Shown: positions 26,244-35,121, numbered from the stretch's first letter. The stretch: DNA of 58,484 nucleotides from Staphylococcus simulans (GCF_003043455.1 NZ_PZGG01000009.1:1-58484), one strand, 5' to 3'. A program made the numbers and translations. Notes: a model not told the origin generated them from the letters alone.

Positions 26244-26996
26244 TTAGTTCATTGTCAATCCGCCATCAACAGTAATGTTTTGGCCTGTAATGCCGTCTGC
26301 TTGTTCTGAAACAAGATAAGCGACCATGTTTGCGACATCTTGTGGTGTTGTCACCTTACGCAGTGGTGTACTTTGCGCAATCAAGTCAAAGACTTCTGGT
26401 GTAGTCACTGAGCTGGCGTCTGTTGTTTTAAGTAATCCGTCTGATACAACATTCGCATTAATACCGTATTGTCCAAGCTCTGCCGCAATGTTACGCGTGA
26501 AACCAATTAATGCAGCTTTCGCTGTTGTGTACTCATGATAAGGTACGACAGGATTTTGGTATAAATTTGTGCCGATAGAAACAACACTGCCACGTTGGTT
26601 TTCGATGAATTGCGGTATTACACTTTGTACAACGTTGAATGCAGCTTTTAATGTGCCATCGATTTGATTTTGATAGTCCGACCAGTCCATATCTTTAAAT
26701 GATTTTTGTGTCGTTGGATCAAATTTGAAACCAATTAATGCGTTGTTCACCACACTATCAATACGACCGAATGTTTCTGTACCTTCTTTGACTAAACGTT
26801 CTACAGCTTCACGGTCAGTAACATCTGCTTGAATTGCGACAGCACGGTTATTATCAATTTCTTCAACCAATGCTTCTGCAGCTTCCTTACTTTGGTTATA
26901 GTTAATAATAACGTTAAAGCCTTGTTCACCTAATGTACGGCTGATGACAGCACCTAAGCCGCGTCCGCCGCCTGTTACTAAAATTGTTCTTGCCAT
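26244..26996 (-). CDS. SDR-family oxidoreductase (FabG-like)
   Basis: A 250-residue classical short-chain dehydrogenase has the cofactor motif TGGGRGLG at 8-15, NNALIGF in place of the usual NNAG motif, catalytic Ser in VVSIGTNLY and YHEYTTAKAALIGF (Tyr-x-x-x-Lys), and the end NITVDGGLTMN. It is the first gene of the riboswitch-controlled operon, with 30 nt to the monooxygenase. The substrate is unknown. Despite FabG-like similarity, its regulation argues against fatty-acid synthesis. Confidence 0.85.
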   Translation of the reverse strand: MARTILVTGGGRGLGAVISRTLGEQGFNVIINYNQSKEAAEALVEEIDNNRAVAIQADVTDREAVERLVKEGTETFGRIDSVVNNALIGFKFDPTTQKSFKDMDWSDYQNQIDGTLKAAFNVVQSVIPQFIENQRGSVVSIGTNLYQNPVVPYHEYTTAKAALIGFTRNIAAELGQYGINANVVSDGLLKTTDASSVTTPEVFDLIAQSTPLRKVTTPQDVANMVAYLVSEQADGITGQNITVDGGLTMN

Positions 26997-27027
26997 TTAA
27001 ATCGCCCCTTTAGTTAAATTAAGACAT

Positions 27028-27060
27028 AAAAAAACACACAACCGATCTAAAGCTGTGCGT
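27028..27060 (-). terminator. expression-platform terminator of the TPP riboswitch
   Basis: On the minus strand ACGCACAGC (27060-27052) pairs with GTTGTGTGT (27042-27034), with two G-T pairs, followed by seven Ts. It lies between the aptamer and the SDR ribosome site, as expected for ligand-dependent termination. Confidence 0.8.
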
Positions 27061-27119
27061 ATCAGAGCGAGCTGAAAGTATAGACGCAGACATTCTTTGC
27101 CATACTTTCATAGTTATGT

Positions 27120-27210
27120 ACTCACACTTTCCTACGCTAGTTTCAGCTAGATCAGGTTCAAAGGGTCTGAAGCCATGCTTCATCTCAGTTATAAAACGCC
27201 CCTAGTGCAT
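27120..27210 (-). ncRNA. TPP riboswitch (THI element)
   Basis: On the minus strand the conserved blocks occur in order: ACTAGGGG, CTGAGATGA, ACCCTTTGAACCTGATCT, then GCGTAGGAAAGTG. These are the P1/P2 start, the thi-box pyrimidine-sensing loop, and the P4/P5 helix that binds the pyrophosphate. A further hairpin (GAAAGTAT with ATACTTTC) separates the aptamer from the terminator at 27028-27060. It controls the SDR and monooxygenase genes and should shut them off when TPP is abundant. Confidence 0.97.
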
Positions 27211-27363
27211 TTATATTTGTCATTAACCTTAATCTATCGACTTTCTAGAAGTAAGTCAAGGAAGGGCGATGAGAAAGGATTTAGTGAAAAATTAACAGTA
27301 TACATGTTATGATAAACAAGAATACAAATAACAGGGTCTCCCTACAGAATTGGAGTGAGTTAT

Positions 27364-27681
27364 ATGTTCTGGTTAGGTATGTCATTCCCTTTATTAGCCA
27401 TTATTTTCATTGTCTTCTCTGTGCGTGAAGAAAAGAAACGTAAATTGAAAAAACAAGAAAAAGAAGCTAGATGGGAAGCACAAAAACAACAAGAAGCCAA
27501 AGCTAAAGAAGAACAACAAGCGGCTAAAACTCAAGAAACTGAAAATCAACAACCACAAGATGTTAAAGCACTTGAACAACAACAAGAACATCGAGAAGTA
27601 ACAGCTGAAGAAGAAGCACAACGTGTTGAAGCAAAAGCAGCCGCGAATGCGCCACATGAAGAAGATAAACCTTCTTCATAA
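27364..27681 (+). CDS. membrane-anchored Glu/Lys/Gln-rich coiled-coil protein
   Basis: A 105-residue protein starts at the ATG 7 nt after GGAGTGA. One hydrophobic helix (about 3-19) is followed by a long Lys/Glu/Gln/Ala-rich tail with strong coiled-coil character (EEKKRKLKKQEKEARWEAQK...). No enzymatic domain is seen. It ends at a strong terminator. Function is unknown. Confidence 0.65.
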   Translation: MFWLGMSFPLLAIIFIVFSVREEKKRKLKKQEKEARWEAQKQQEAKAKEEQQAAKTQETENQQPQDVKALEQQQEHREVTAEEEAQRVEAKAAANAPHEEDKPSS

Positions 27682-27700
27682 TTGAATCATGATGAATTGA

Positions 27701-27734
27701 AAGCTGACCGAAAGTATAACCGGTCAGCTTTTTC
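27701..27734 (+). terminator. terminator after the coiled-coil protein gene
   Basis: AAGCTGACCG (27701-27710) pairs with CGGTCAGCTT (27721-27730), followed by TTTC. Confidence 0.85.
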
Positions 27735-27860
27735 ATTATGTTTCTATTTACTTCAAATACACAACTAAACTAAAATTTCTCCGACTAATGATTCGGAAAT
27801 AGGCTATACTATATGAAATAAGAAAATTCAGATAATTAATAGTGGGGAAGAGGAATGTGT

Positions 27861-29276
27861 ATGACAGAAAATACAAAGGAAAATTCAAAAGAATCATCTT
27901 CAAAGTTCCAATTAAAAACACCTCATACGTATGCATTGTTAATGATGATTATCGCCATTGCTTGCGTCTTGACGTATATTATTCCAGCAGGGGAATATAA
28001 ACGCGTAGATAAAGGAGGACAAACTTTAGTAGTCCCAGGTTCATATCATAGTATTGAACAACATGGGGTGTCATTTTTAGATTTATTCCGTGCAGTACCT
28101 GAGGGTTTACTGACAGGGGGAGAAATTGTCTTTTATATCTTTTTAGTCGGCGGGGCTTTTGGTATTGTACATAGAACAGGCGCATTTGAAAATGGGATTA
28201 ACCAAGCGATTAAAACATTAGGTTCTTCGCGTATCTTAATGATTCCATTAACCATGATTGTGTTCTCTATTTTAGGCTTTTCAATTGGTTTGGCAGAAGA
28301 AACCATTATCTTTGTGCCGATTGGTGTAATTATTGCGAGAACATTAGGTTATGATGCGATGACAGGAGCTGCGATGGTAATTTTAGGAGCCGCAAGTGGA
28401 TTTATTGGGGGTATGTTGAATCCATTTACAGTCGGTGTTGCGCAAACTGTTGCGGAACTGCCAATGTTCTCAGGTTGGGGTTTGCGTTCAATCATCTATT
28501 TATTTATCCTAGCTGCAGCGATCAGTTCAGTAATGCTTTATGCTAGAAAGGTAAAGCGAAACCCAAAGAAAAGTGTCGTTTATGCTTTAGAACAAGAAGA
28601 AGGTCAAAGCCATAAAGCTATAGAATATGAACGCTTTACCAAACGCCAGGCTTTCGCATTAAGTATTATTGCGTTAACTATTGTGTTTAATGTCTATGGT
28701 ATCTTCCGCTATGAATGGTCCTTTAACCAAATGAGCGCAAACTTTGTCTTAGCGGGTTTACTTGCAGGGTTTATCAGTGACTTAGGTATGAATGGTACCT
28801 TTGATGCTTTCATTGAAGGAATGAAAGACATTTTATTTGGCGCGATGATTGTGGGATTTGCGAAAGGGATTGTCGTTATTTTAGAACAAGGTAAAATCAT
28901 TGATTCCATTATTCATGGGATGACGACATTACTTAATGATGTGCCGTCATCTATTGTGATTATTGTGATGTTCATCTTCCAATTTTTCCTTAACTTCTTT
29001 ATTCCATCAGGCTCTGGACAAGCATTGACTACAATGCCTTTGATGGTGCCGATTTCAGACTTGCTGGATATTAATCGTCAACTGACTGTGCTTGCTTTCC
29101 AATATGGTGATTCAATCAGTAATGTGCTGTTTCCAACATCTGCGATTTTAATGGGCGCACTCGCAGTAGCGAAAATCTCTTATGTACAGTGGTTGAAGTT
29201 CGCTTGGAAATTGATTCTGCTTTGGGTTATTATTTGTGCGATTGCTATGTCTATCGCATTGTTAGTCGGGTATTAG
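27861..29276 (+). CDS. YfcC-family (DcuC/ArsB-like) membrane carrier
   Basis: A protein of about 471 residues with some 12 helices, matching the YfcC/C4-dicarboxylate anaerobic carrier-like family: TPHTYALLMMIIAIACVLTYIIPAGEY at the N-terminus, GFSIGLAEETIIFVPIG in the middle and FFIPSGSGQALTTMPLM late. Substrates proposed for relatives include arginine/ornithine-type amino acids and organic acids. Two in-frame ATGs (27855, 27861) exist; the second has better spacing from GGGGAAGAGG. The DUF1722 gene follows by 46 nt. Confidence 0.8.
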   Translation: MTENTKENSKESSSKFQLKTPHTYALLMMIIAIACVLTYIIPAGEYKRVDKGGQTLVVPGSYHSIEQHGVSFLDLFRAVPEGLLTGGEIVFYIFLVGGAFGIVHRTGAFENGINQAIKTLGSSRILMIPLTMIVFSILGFSIGLAEETIIFVPIGVIIARTLGYDAMTGAAMVILGAASGFIGGMLNPFTVGVAQTVAELPMFSGWGLRSIIYLFILAAAISSVMLYARKVKRNPKKSVVYALEQEEGQSHKAIEYERFTKRQAFALSIIALTIVFNVYGIFRYEWSFNQMSANFVLAGLLAGFISDLGMNGTFDAFIEGMKDILFGAMIVGFAKGIVVILEQGKIIDSIIHGMTTLLNDVPSSIVIIVMFIFQFFLNFFIPSGSGQALTTMPLMVPISDLLDINRQLTVLAFQYGDSISNVLFPTSAILMGALAVAKISYVQWLKFAWKLILLWVIICAIAMSIALLVGY

Positions 29277-29322
29277 GGAATACTAATTCTGTTCTAAGAT
29301 AAAACATGAGGAGGAAGTGCCC

Positions 29323-29694
29323 TTGAATCAGCACGAGAAAGAGATATTATGGCGTGAATATAAGTATGAAGTCATGTGGCATAGCCAAGCACATTATAAT
29401 CAAATCAGAGCAGTCATGAAAGATAATGTTGAAGGTGAAGTATTACAACGATTAATTGATGAAGCATTAGCCCTCCCTCCGTCTAAAGGCTCTGTCATCA
29501 ATGCGTTTGATCATATGTGGGGCTATTTTAAAAAAGAAGCGGATGACGCTGAAAAAGCTCGACACCAAACCTTGAAAGCGGACTTTGAATCAGGGAAAAC
29601 AACACCTGCTGATCTTTTATCATTTATCTATACACTTGCGACTAAATATCAAAGTAAGTATATATTGAATTCATCAATTTTGAAGAAAGCATGA
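29323..29694 (+). CDS. ybgA: DUF1722 / YbgA-family protein
   Basis: A protein of about 123 residues with the YbgA pattern: LWREYKYEVMWHSQAHYNQIR, a middle ALPPSKGSVINAFDHMWGYFKK and a helical tail. In other bacteria this domain is often fused to DUF523 or lies near photolyase genes; its function is undetermined. The likely start is TTG, 7 nt after GAGGAGGAAG, with an in-frame GTG just upstream as alternative. It may be co-transcribed with the carrier gene. Confidence 0.7.
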   Translation: MNQHEKEILWREYKYEVMWHSQAHYNQIRAVMKDNVEGEVLQRLIDEALALPPSKGSVINAFDHMWGYFKKEADDAEKARHQTLKADFESGKTTPADLLSFIYTLATKYQSKYILNSSILKKA

Positions 29695-29884
29695 CAGAAA
29701 AATGATTGTGTTAAAAATTTTGAGGAAAACGGTAGGTTATTAAATGACTTTTATCTGATTTTCGCTTAACATGTAACACAAGTTTCAAATTAAATCAGAT
29801 TTGGTTAACTGAATGTATTATTAAAATTTCAAATAGAGGGTAATTGACTCTAGTAGGAATAATGACAACAAGGTGTGAAATGTT

Positions 29885-30748
29885 ATGGAACAATTAATAA
29901 ATGATGATTATGAATACTGTAGAAAAATAATGGAAGAATACTCAAAGACTTTCTCTTATGCGTTTAATAGTCTGCCTGAACAAGAGCGTAAAGCCGTGTG
30001 GGCGATTTATGCAGTATGTCGTATGATAGATGATAGTATAGATGAATATGAAGATCCGAAACGCTTAGATGCGATTCGCGAAGATTTAGAACACATTTAC
30101 GGTGGAGGTTCTGAAAATGTGAACTTTAATAGTAACGCGTCTGTGATGCGTGCGTTTCGTCATACATTACAATCTTATCCTGTTCCATTACATGCCTTTA
30201 AAACATTAATGGATTACGTGGAAAGTGATTTAACTATGACCGCATTAGAGACAGATGAAGAGTTAGATGCCTATTGCTATGGAGTGGCAGGTACGATTGG
30301 TGAATTACTGACGCCTGTACTTGCTTATGAACAATATTATGAGACAGCAGATAAAATTGGTATAGAACTTGGTAAAGCCCTACAAATCACAAATATTTTA
30401 CGTGATGTCGGTGAAGACTTTGAAAACAACCGTATCTACTTAAGCGCAAATCGCTTAAAAGAATATAACGTTGATTTAAAAGCAGTATATGAAGATGGCG
30501 TGACGCAAAACTATATTGATTTATGGGAAAGTTACGCCAAAGATGCGGATGCTATGTATCACAATGCATTAAGTCATTTAGATTACTTCCACGAAGACGC
30601 ACGTCCTATTATTGAAGTTGCGGCACAAGCGTATCGCGAAATTCTTGAAGTTGTACGTAAAAAACATTATTCACTTCATCAACGTGCATATGTCAGCCGC
30701 TTGAAAAAAGGACAAATTTACCGTCGTGTTATGAAATCATACAAATAA
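29885..30748 (+). CDS. crtM: 4,4'-diapophytoene (dehydrosqualene) synthase
   Basis: This 287-residue protein aligns well with S. aureus CrtM: EYCRKIMEEYSKTFSYAF at the N-terminus, AVWAIYAVCRMIDDSIDEY with the first Asp motif (49-53), AYCYGVAGTIGELLTP, and NILRDVGEDFENNRIY with the second Asp motif. It condenses two farnesyl diphosphates into dehydrosqualene, the first staphyloxanthin step. Length is normal and active-site Asp residues are present. No crtN, crtP, crtQ or crtO lies nearby, so the end product here is open: a separate crtN locus, dehydrosqualene itself, or a hopanoid-like lipid. Confidence 0.87.
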   Translation: MEQLINDDYEYCRKIMEEYSKTFSYAFNSLPEQERKAVWAIYAVCRMIDDSIDEYEDPKRLDAIREDLEHIYGGGSENVNFNSNASVMRAFRHTLQSYPVPLHAFKTLMDYVESDLTMTALETDEELDAYCYGVAGTIGELLTPVLAYEQYYETADKIGIELGKALQITNILRDVGEDFENNRIYLSANRLKEYNVDLKAVYEDGVTQNYIDLWESYAKDADAMYHNALSHLDYFHEDARPIIEVAAQAYREILEVVRKKHYSLHQRAYVSRLKKGQIYRRVMKSYK

Positions 30749-30771
30749 CCTTAAATTGAAAAACTATAAAT

Positions 30772-30811
30772 AAAACCAGCATGCGATGTTTCAAACAGGC
30801 ATGCTGGTTTT
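30772..30811. terminator. bidirectional terminator
   Basis: AAAACCAGCATGC (30772-30784) pairs perfectly with GCATGCTGGTTTT (30799-30811) between convergent genes. Confidence 0.85.
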
Positions 30812-30824
30812 ATCATGTTTTCAA

Positions 30825-31250
30825 TTAATCGAATTCTACATATTGCGGTCCATCTTCAGAATCGCTGTTCATTAATTTAATAGATCTTGGAATGGCTCTG
30901 ATGACACATAGCTTAGGGTCTTCTTTAGATTCAAAGAATGATTTATCTTGTTCATCCCAAATCCAATCTAATACATCTGGATCTTCAGTTACTTCTAAAT
31001 CTGCATAAATTTCTAAGAAGCTATGGTTTTTCGTATCGTCATAGCCTAATAAAATATGCGCAACAGGGTTTTGTTCGATTTCTTCAATTTTCATTGAGTC
31101 CGTGCTTGTTTTTGTATATAAATCAAATTCTTGGTCATAGAAAATCATATAGCGGCTATCCGGTTTATTATCATATGAAGTTGAAAGTACACCAATACGT
31201 GATGTTTTCATAATTTCTTTAATCTTTTTTAATACAACTTGTCTATCCAT
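30825..31250 (-). CDS. pyridoxamine-phosphate-oxidase-like (general stress protein 26) flavoprotein
   Basis: A protein of about 141 residues with a split beta-barrel: SRIGVLSTSYDNKPDSRYMIFYDQEFDLYTKTS and IEEIEQNPVAHILLGY are typical of the GSP26/PNPOx-like group, which binds FMN, F420 or heme. It begins at the ATG after GAGGTGAATACT; the apparent longer start lies in the ribosome site. The specific reaction cannot be told from sequence. Confidence 0.8.
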   Translation of the reverse strand: MDRQVVLKKIKEIMKTSRIGVLSTSYDNKPDSRYMIFYDQEFDLYTKTSTDSMKIEEIEQNPVAHILLGYDDTKNHSFLEIYADLEVTEDPDVLDWIWDEQDKSFFESKEDPKLCVIRAIPRSIKLMNSDSEDGPQYVEFD

Positions 31251-31377
31251 AGTATTCACCTCTCTTATTATTTACCCGCATGTATTATTGCTAAATGTTG
31301 TGTTAGGTATAACTCATGCTTTATGCGCTTTCTGAATGGCGCTATAATGAAGATAAAATAAGAAGGAGGCTTCATGG

Positions 31378-32553
31378 ATGGTACGAAAAATTGTGATTGC
31401 ACCAGATTCATTTAAAGAAACTTTAACAGCAGCTGAAGCGGCACAAGCCATTGAATTAGGACTGCAAGAAGTCTTGCCTGAAACAGTCATCTATGACAAA
31501 GTTCCCATGGCAGATGGCGGTGAAGGAACGATGCAATCGCTCCATGATGCCTTAGCCGGAACCATGAAATCTGTTAAAGCAACGGATGCATTAGGACGAA
31601 TTATCGATGCACAATATTCTTATGTAGAACAAAGTAAAACAGCCATTATTGAACTCGCCGAAGCTTCTGGTTTAGAAACAATTGCACCCACAAAACGTAA
31701 TCCGCTTGTGACTTCAACATATGGCACAGGCCAATTGATTTTAAGCGCGTTAAATCAAGGTGCACAAAAAATTATCCTCGGTATTGGCGGAAGCGCGACC
31801 AATGATGGCGGGACAGGTATGATGAAAGCACTTGGTGTAAAATTTCTTGATGATAAAGGTAACAACTTGCCTGAAGGCGGTGCAGCTTTAGCTGATTTAG
31901 CACAAATTAATATTTCTAATTTAGATGTACGATTAAAAGACATCACTTTTGAAGTGGTTTGTGATGTTGATAATCCTTTACTTGGACCTACTGGTGCGAC
32001 ACATACGTACGCTAAACAAAAGGGTGCTTCCCCAAAAGACATTGAACATCTTGAACAAGCTTTAACACACTATAATCAAGTGCTAACAAAGACATTTCAA
32101 CACGATTATTCAAATGTACCAGGTGCAGGTGCTGCAGGTGGTACAGGTATTGCGTTAGTTGCCTTTCTAAATGCGAAACTCTCTCGAGGTATTGATATTG
32201 TTTTACATGAAACACAATTGAGCACACGTTTACAAGATGCTGACCTTTGTATTACAGGGGAAGGGAAAATCGATCAACAAACGATATACGGTAAAACACC
32301 GATTGGTGTTGCGAAAACAGCCAAACAATTCAACATCCCTGTCATTGCGTTATGTGGTGTGACTGGCGAAGGCTATGAAGCTGTTAAAGCACATGGAATT
32401 GATTACGTTTTCAGTGTGACAGTTTTAGATGACAGACCACCAAACAGCCATGCTTCAATTAGTAAAGAAGCAGCACTTGCATATCCATTTCGGTATTTAA
32501 AAGCACTCGCACAAGATGCGGCACATAGATTAGAATTAGGGAAGAACGTCTAA
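31378..32553 (+). CDS. glxK: glycerate kinase (GarK/GlxK family)
   Basis: This 391-residue glycerate kinase phosphorylates D-glycerate with ATP to 2- or 3-phosphoglycerate. Family marks are IAPDSFKETLTAAEAA at the start, PMADGGEGTM, GTGQLILSALNQGAQKIILGIGGSATNDGGTGM and ITGEGKIDQQTIYGKTPIGVA. AAGGAGG lies 9 nt before the ATG, with a second ATG 4 nt earlier out of frame. It is monocistronic. A terminator overlaps the stop codon. Confidence 0.92.
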   Translation: MVRKIVIAPDSFKETLTAAEAAQAIELGLQEVLPETVIYDKVPMADGGEGTMQSLHDALAGTMKSVKATDALGRIIDAQYSYVEQSKTAIIELAEASGLETIAPTKRNPLVTSTYGTGQLILSALNQGAQKIILGIGGSATNDGGTGMMKALGVKFLDDKGNNLPEGGAALADLAQINISNLDVRLKDITFEVVCDVDNPLLGPTGATHTYAKQKGASPKDIEHLEQALTHYNQVLTKTFQHDYSNVPGAGAAGGTGIALVAFLNAKLSRGIDIVLHETQLSTRLQDADLCITGEGKIDQQTIYGKTPIGVAKTAKQFNIPVIALCGVTGEGYEAVKAHGIDYVFSVTVLDDRPPNSHASISKEAALAYPFRYLKALAQDAAHRLELGKNV

Positions 32554-32571
32554 ATAGTTAGGCGTTCTTTT
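32544..32571 (+). terminator. terminator overlapping the glxK stop codon
   Basis: GAACGTCTAA (32544-32553, including the TAA) pairs with TTAGGCGTTC (32558-32567), followed by TTTT. Confidence 0.85.
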
Positions 32572-32618
32572 CTATTTGAAGAACACAACTTCATTTTTAA
32601 TATTTAATACTATAGCGT

Positions 32619-32804
32619 TCATTGCTTAGGATGTTTAAAACGTCCAACTATCCAAGCAATCAATGCTAGTAACAGTACACAAATAAAAAGAACAATATTG
32701 ATATAACTTTTTATTATCTGATCAGGATTAAACAAGCTATTAAGTAACAATATTCCTGTCAATATGATTAATAGATATTGAACGATGACATAGCGTTTCT
32801 TCAT
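32619..32804 (-). CDS. small two-helix membrane protein (61-63 aa)
   Basis: Two hydrophobic helices (about 9-25 and 36-57) flank a short loop (FNPDQIIKSY), and the C-terminus is basic (GRFKHPKQ). The start may be this ATG or a TTG six bases upstream; both lie after AGAGAGGTG. No family is recognised. The next roughly 200 bases on its 5' side hold no gene. Confidence 0.55.
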   Translation of the reverse strand: MKKRYVIVQYLLIILTGILLLNSLFNPDQIIKSYINIVLFICVLLLALIAWIVGRFKHPKQ

Positions 32805-33013
32805 ATTCAATCAGCACCTCTCTTTATATAAATGATTAACTTTAAAATTAGAATAACATAAAAATGTTAAAATATTATTAATTGGTTTAAGTGAAAGTAT
32901 GGTGAATCATTTGTCTTAATTGAATTGTTAATATGAAATCGATTTAAGTGAGCATCATGAAAGCTTGTATATTTAAGTCTGAAAAGAAAATGGAAAAAGT
33001 TGGCATTTTATTG

Positions 33014-33042
33014 TTGACAATCATCAACAATGGGTTTAATAT
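33014..33042 (+). promoter_or_regulatory. sigma-A promoter of the yhgE-marR operon
   Basis: TTGACA (33014-33019), a 17-nt spacer and TAATAT (33037-33042). A dyad TTGTTGA/TCAACAA overlaps the -35 box. The start point would be near 33049, directly before the first operator. Confidence 0.75.
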
Positions 33043-33050
33043 TAGAAAAC

Positions 33051-33065
33051 GTACACAGGGTGTAC
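33051..33065. promoter_or_regulatory. operator copy 1, GTACAC-AGG-GTGTAC
   Basis: A perfect 6-3-6 inverted repeat lies at the predicted transcription start. An identical 15-mer occurs exactly 100 bases downstream. The MarR protein of the same operon is the likely binder. Confidence 0.75.
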
Positions 33066-33150
33066 CTTTTAAAAATAACAAATCAATTTTGGAAAGTAAG
33101 GGCGTAAAAGCGTTGGGATATCAAGCTTTTGCGTTTTATAAAGTATCATA

Positions 33151-33165
33151 GTACACAGGGTGTAC
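33151..33165. promoter_or_regulatory. operator copy 2, GTACAC-AGG-GTGTAC
   Basis: Identical to the copy at 33051-33065. It ends 22 nt before the yhgE ATG and just before the AAGGAGAAGGAG ribosome site. It lies in the transcribed leader, so it could be a roadblock or looping site. Confidence 0.75.
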
Positions 33166-33187
33166 TATAAAGGAGAAGGAGTTACTT

Positions 33188-34621
33188 ATGTTTAATGAGT
33201 TTAAATTTATAAAAAATAATAAGATGTTAATTGTTGCGTTGATTGCGATTGGTTTATTACCTCTAATTTATGTAGCGTTATTTGTCGGATCAATCTGGAA
33301 TCCATATGATAAGACAGACCAATTAAAAATATCTATTGTCAATGAAGATAAAGCAGCCACACTTCAAGGTAAGACAATCAATATTGGGGATGAAGTCGTA
33401 TCAAAATTAAAAGATAATAAAAAATTCGATTTCCAAGAAGTATCTAAAGACACAGCTAAGAAACAATTGAAAAATGGTAAAGCAATCGGAACAATTATTA
33501 TTCCAGAAGATGCCTCTAAAAATGCGACGACATTATTAAATAAGCATCCAAAGAAAATTGAGTTAGAAACACAAGTGAACCCAGGTTCAAGTTACACAGG
33601 CAGTCAAGCAGCACAAAAGGCTATTGATACAGTCACAAAATCTATTCGTAATACCGTGCGTTCAGAATACTTAGATGAATTATTTGCGGCTAATAAGCAA
33701 TCTAAACAAGGTTATACGGATACATCGAATGCTTTAGGTCAAATGTCACAAGCGGAAGGTCAATTAATTAATGGTAACCAACAAGTCACTGCAGGTTTAA
33801 AACAAATGGCGCCAATGGCAGGTGCACAAGGTGAACAATTAGTCCAAGGCAATGAACAAGTGACACAAGGTTTACAACAGCTTCAACAAAATAATGAACA
33901 ACTTAAACAAAAGATTGATCAAGCAGTAGAAAAACAAACAAATGTCCATTTTGAAAATGAAAACGAAAAAGCTTTAAATGATATTGAGAAAGTGACAGAA
34001 AACAATATCACTAAAGCGGATTATTATGGTGAAACGGTCTTACCTTATATGGCAAGTGTAGGTTTATTTGTAGGTGCTGTATCTTTTGCGGCGATTTATC
34101 CTTTAACTAAAACATTACGCCAAGATGTTGCACCATGGAAACAATGGTTAGGGAAAGTATTCTTGTATGTCTTACAAGGGTCATTCAGTGCCATCATGTT
34201 AAGCCTATGGGTTAAATTCGGACTTGGTTTAGATATTGAAAACTTAGGTAAGTTCTTAACAGTCATGTTCTTATGGGCGATTGCGGCAATAGCACTGACA
34301 TCTTTACTCGTACTATTATTAGACCGTGTCGGTTTATTCTTAGCGATGTTATTGCTAGTGCTCCAATTAAGTTCAAGTGAAGGAATGTTCCCGATTGAAA
34401 TGTCAGCCGCATTCTTCCGTTTCATTCACCCGTTCTCACCAATGTCTTATGCGATTCAAGGCTTCCGTGAAGCTATCTTCACGAATGCGGGTCACTTTAC
34501 TTTCGGTTTCGTAGGCGCAATTCTTTCTGGTATTGCGATAGGTGCGATGTTGATTCAATATCTAGTATTAATCTGGTTTAATAAACGTGGCAAACCGCTA
34601 TTCCAAATGAAATTCAACTAA
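33188..34621 (+). CDS. yhgE: YhgE/Pip-type membrane protein, ABC-2-like exporter
   Basis: This 477-residue protein has one N-terminal helix (about 15-37), a long extracytoplasmic domain (about 38-285) with Gln-rich coiled-coil repeats (GNQQVTAGLKQM, GNEQVTQGLQQL), and about five to six C-terminal helices. This is the YhgE/Pip plan, related to ABC-2 permeases and to the type VII-like phage-infection protein Pip. It is shorter than the 700-900-residue members with long repeat regions. It is the first gene of an operon with a MarR regulator 42 nt downstream. A role in exporting a fatty acid or antimicrobial is plausible but unproven. Confidence 0.8.
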   Translation: MFNEFKFIKNNKMLIVALIAIGLLPLIYVALFVGSIWNPYDKTDQLKISIVNEDKAATLQGKTINIGDEVVSKLKDNKKFDFQEVSKDTAKKQLKNGKAIGTIIIPEDASKNATTLLNKHPKKIELETQVNPGSSYTGSQAAQKAIDTVTKSIRNTVRSEYLDELFAANKQSKQGYTDTSNALGQMSQAEGQLINGNQQVTAGLKQMAPMAGAQGEQLVQGNEQVTQGLQQLQQNNEQLKQKIDQAVEKQTNVHFENENEKALNDIEKVTENNITKADYYGETVLPYMASVGLFVGAVSFAAIYPLTKTLRQDVAPWKQWLGKVFLYVLQGSFSAIMLSLWVKFGLGLDIENLGKFLTVMFLWAIAAIALTSLLVLLLDRVGLFLAMLLLVLQLSSSEGMFPIEMSAAFFRFIHPFSPMSYAIQGFREAIFTNAGHFTFGFVGAILSGIAIGAMLIQYLVLIWFNKRGKPLFQMKFN

Positions 34622-34663
34622 TGATAAAATGTGGATGAAGCGTAATAAGTTGGAGGGACAATC

Positions 34664-35104
34664 ATGAATGACGAAATGAAAGAAGCATTAATCAGATTTG
34701 ATTTGAGTTTAATGAATATCAATAAATATATTTCAGACATGCTTCAAGAAACAGGGTTGAAACATATTATTTCACGTGAACAATTAGAAGCTTTAATTAT
34801 GATACGTTCGCATCGCAGATTAACGATTAATGAACTTGCTGACTTACAAGATATCTTTAAAACAGCAGCTTCTAAACGTATTCATAAACTAGAAAAAATG
34901 GGACTAGTACAACAAGCAGCTTCAGATAATAAGCGTATTAAATTAATGGAAATGACTGATGAGGGTATTCAGTTTTTAGAAGAAGTCAAAGATAAAATGG
35001 CATGGATTGTCAGTGAAAGTTTAAAAGGACATTTCAGTATTGAAGAAATTGTTCAGTTTGTAGATAAACTTCAAGCAATTGAACAAACGCTGAAACAAAG
35101 GTAA
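34664..35104 (+). CDS. MarR-family transcriptional regulator
   Basis: A 146-residue MarR protein has the winged-helix region SREQLEALIMIRSHRRLTINELADLQDIFKTAASKRIHKLEKMGLVQ and the wing DNKRIKLMEMTDEG. The ribosome site is TTGGAGGGACAATC. As the second gene after yhgE it most likely represses the operon by binding the two GTACAC-N3-GTGTAC sites upstream and is released by the compound YhgE exports. Confidence 0.85.
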   Translation: MNDEMKEALIRFDLSLMNINKYISDMLQETGLKHIISREQLEALIMIRSHRRLTINELADLQDIFKTAASKRIHKLEKMGLVQQAASDNKRIKLMEMTDEGIQFLEEVKDKMAWIVSESLKGHFSIEEIVQFVDKLQAIEQTLKQR

Positions 35105-35121
35105 ATGAATGAGATAGAGTC

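Noticed and set aside
32948-33151. 67-codon plus-strand frame before yhgE
   Set aside because: It spans the promoter and first operator of the yhgE-marR operon, lacks a ribosome site and has no recognisable sequence pattern.
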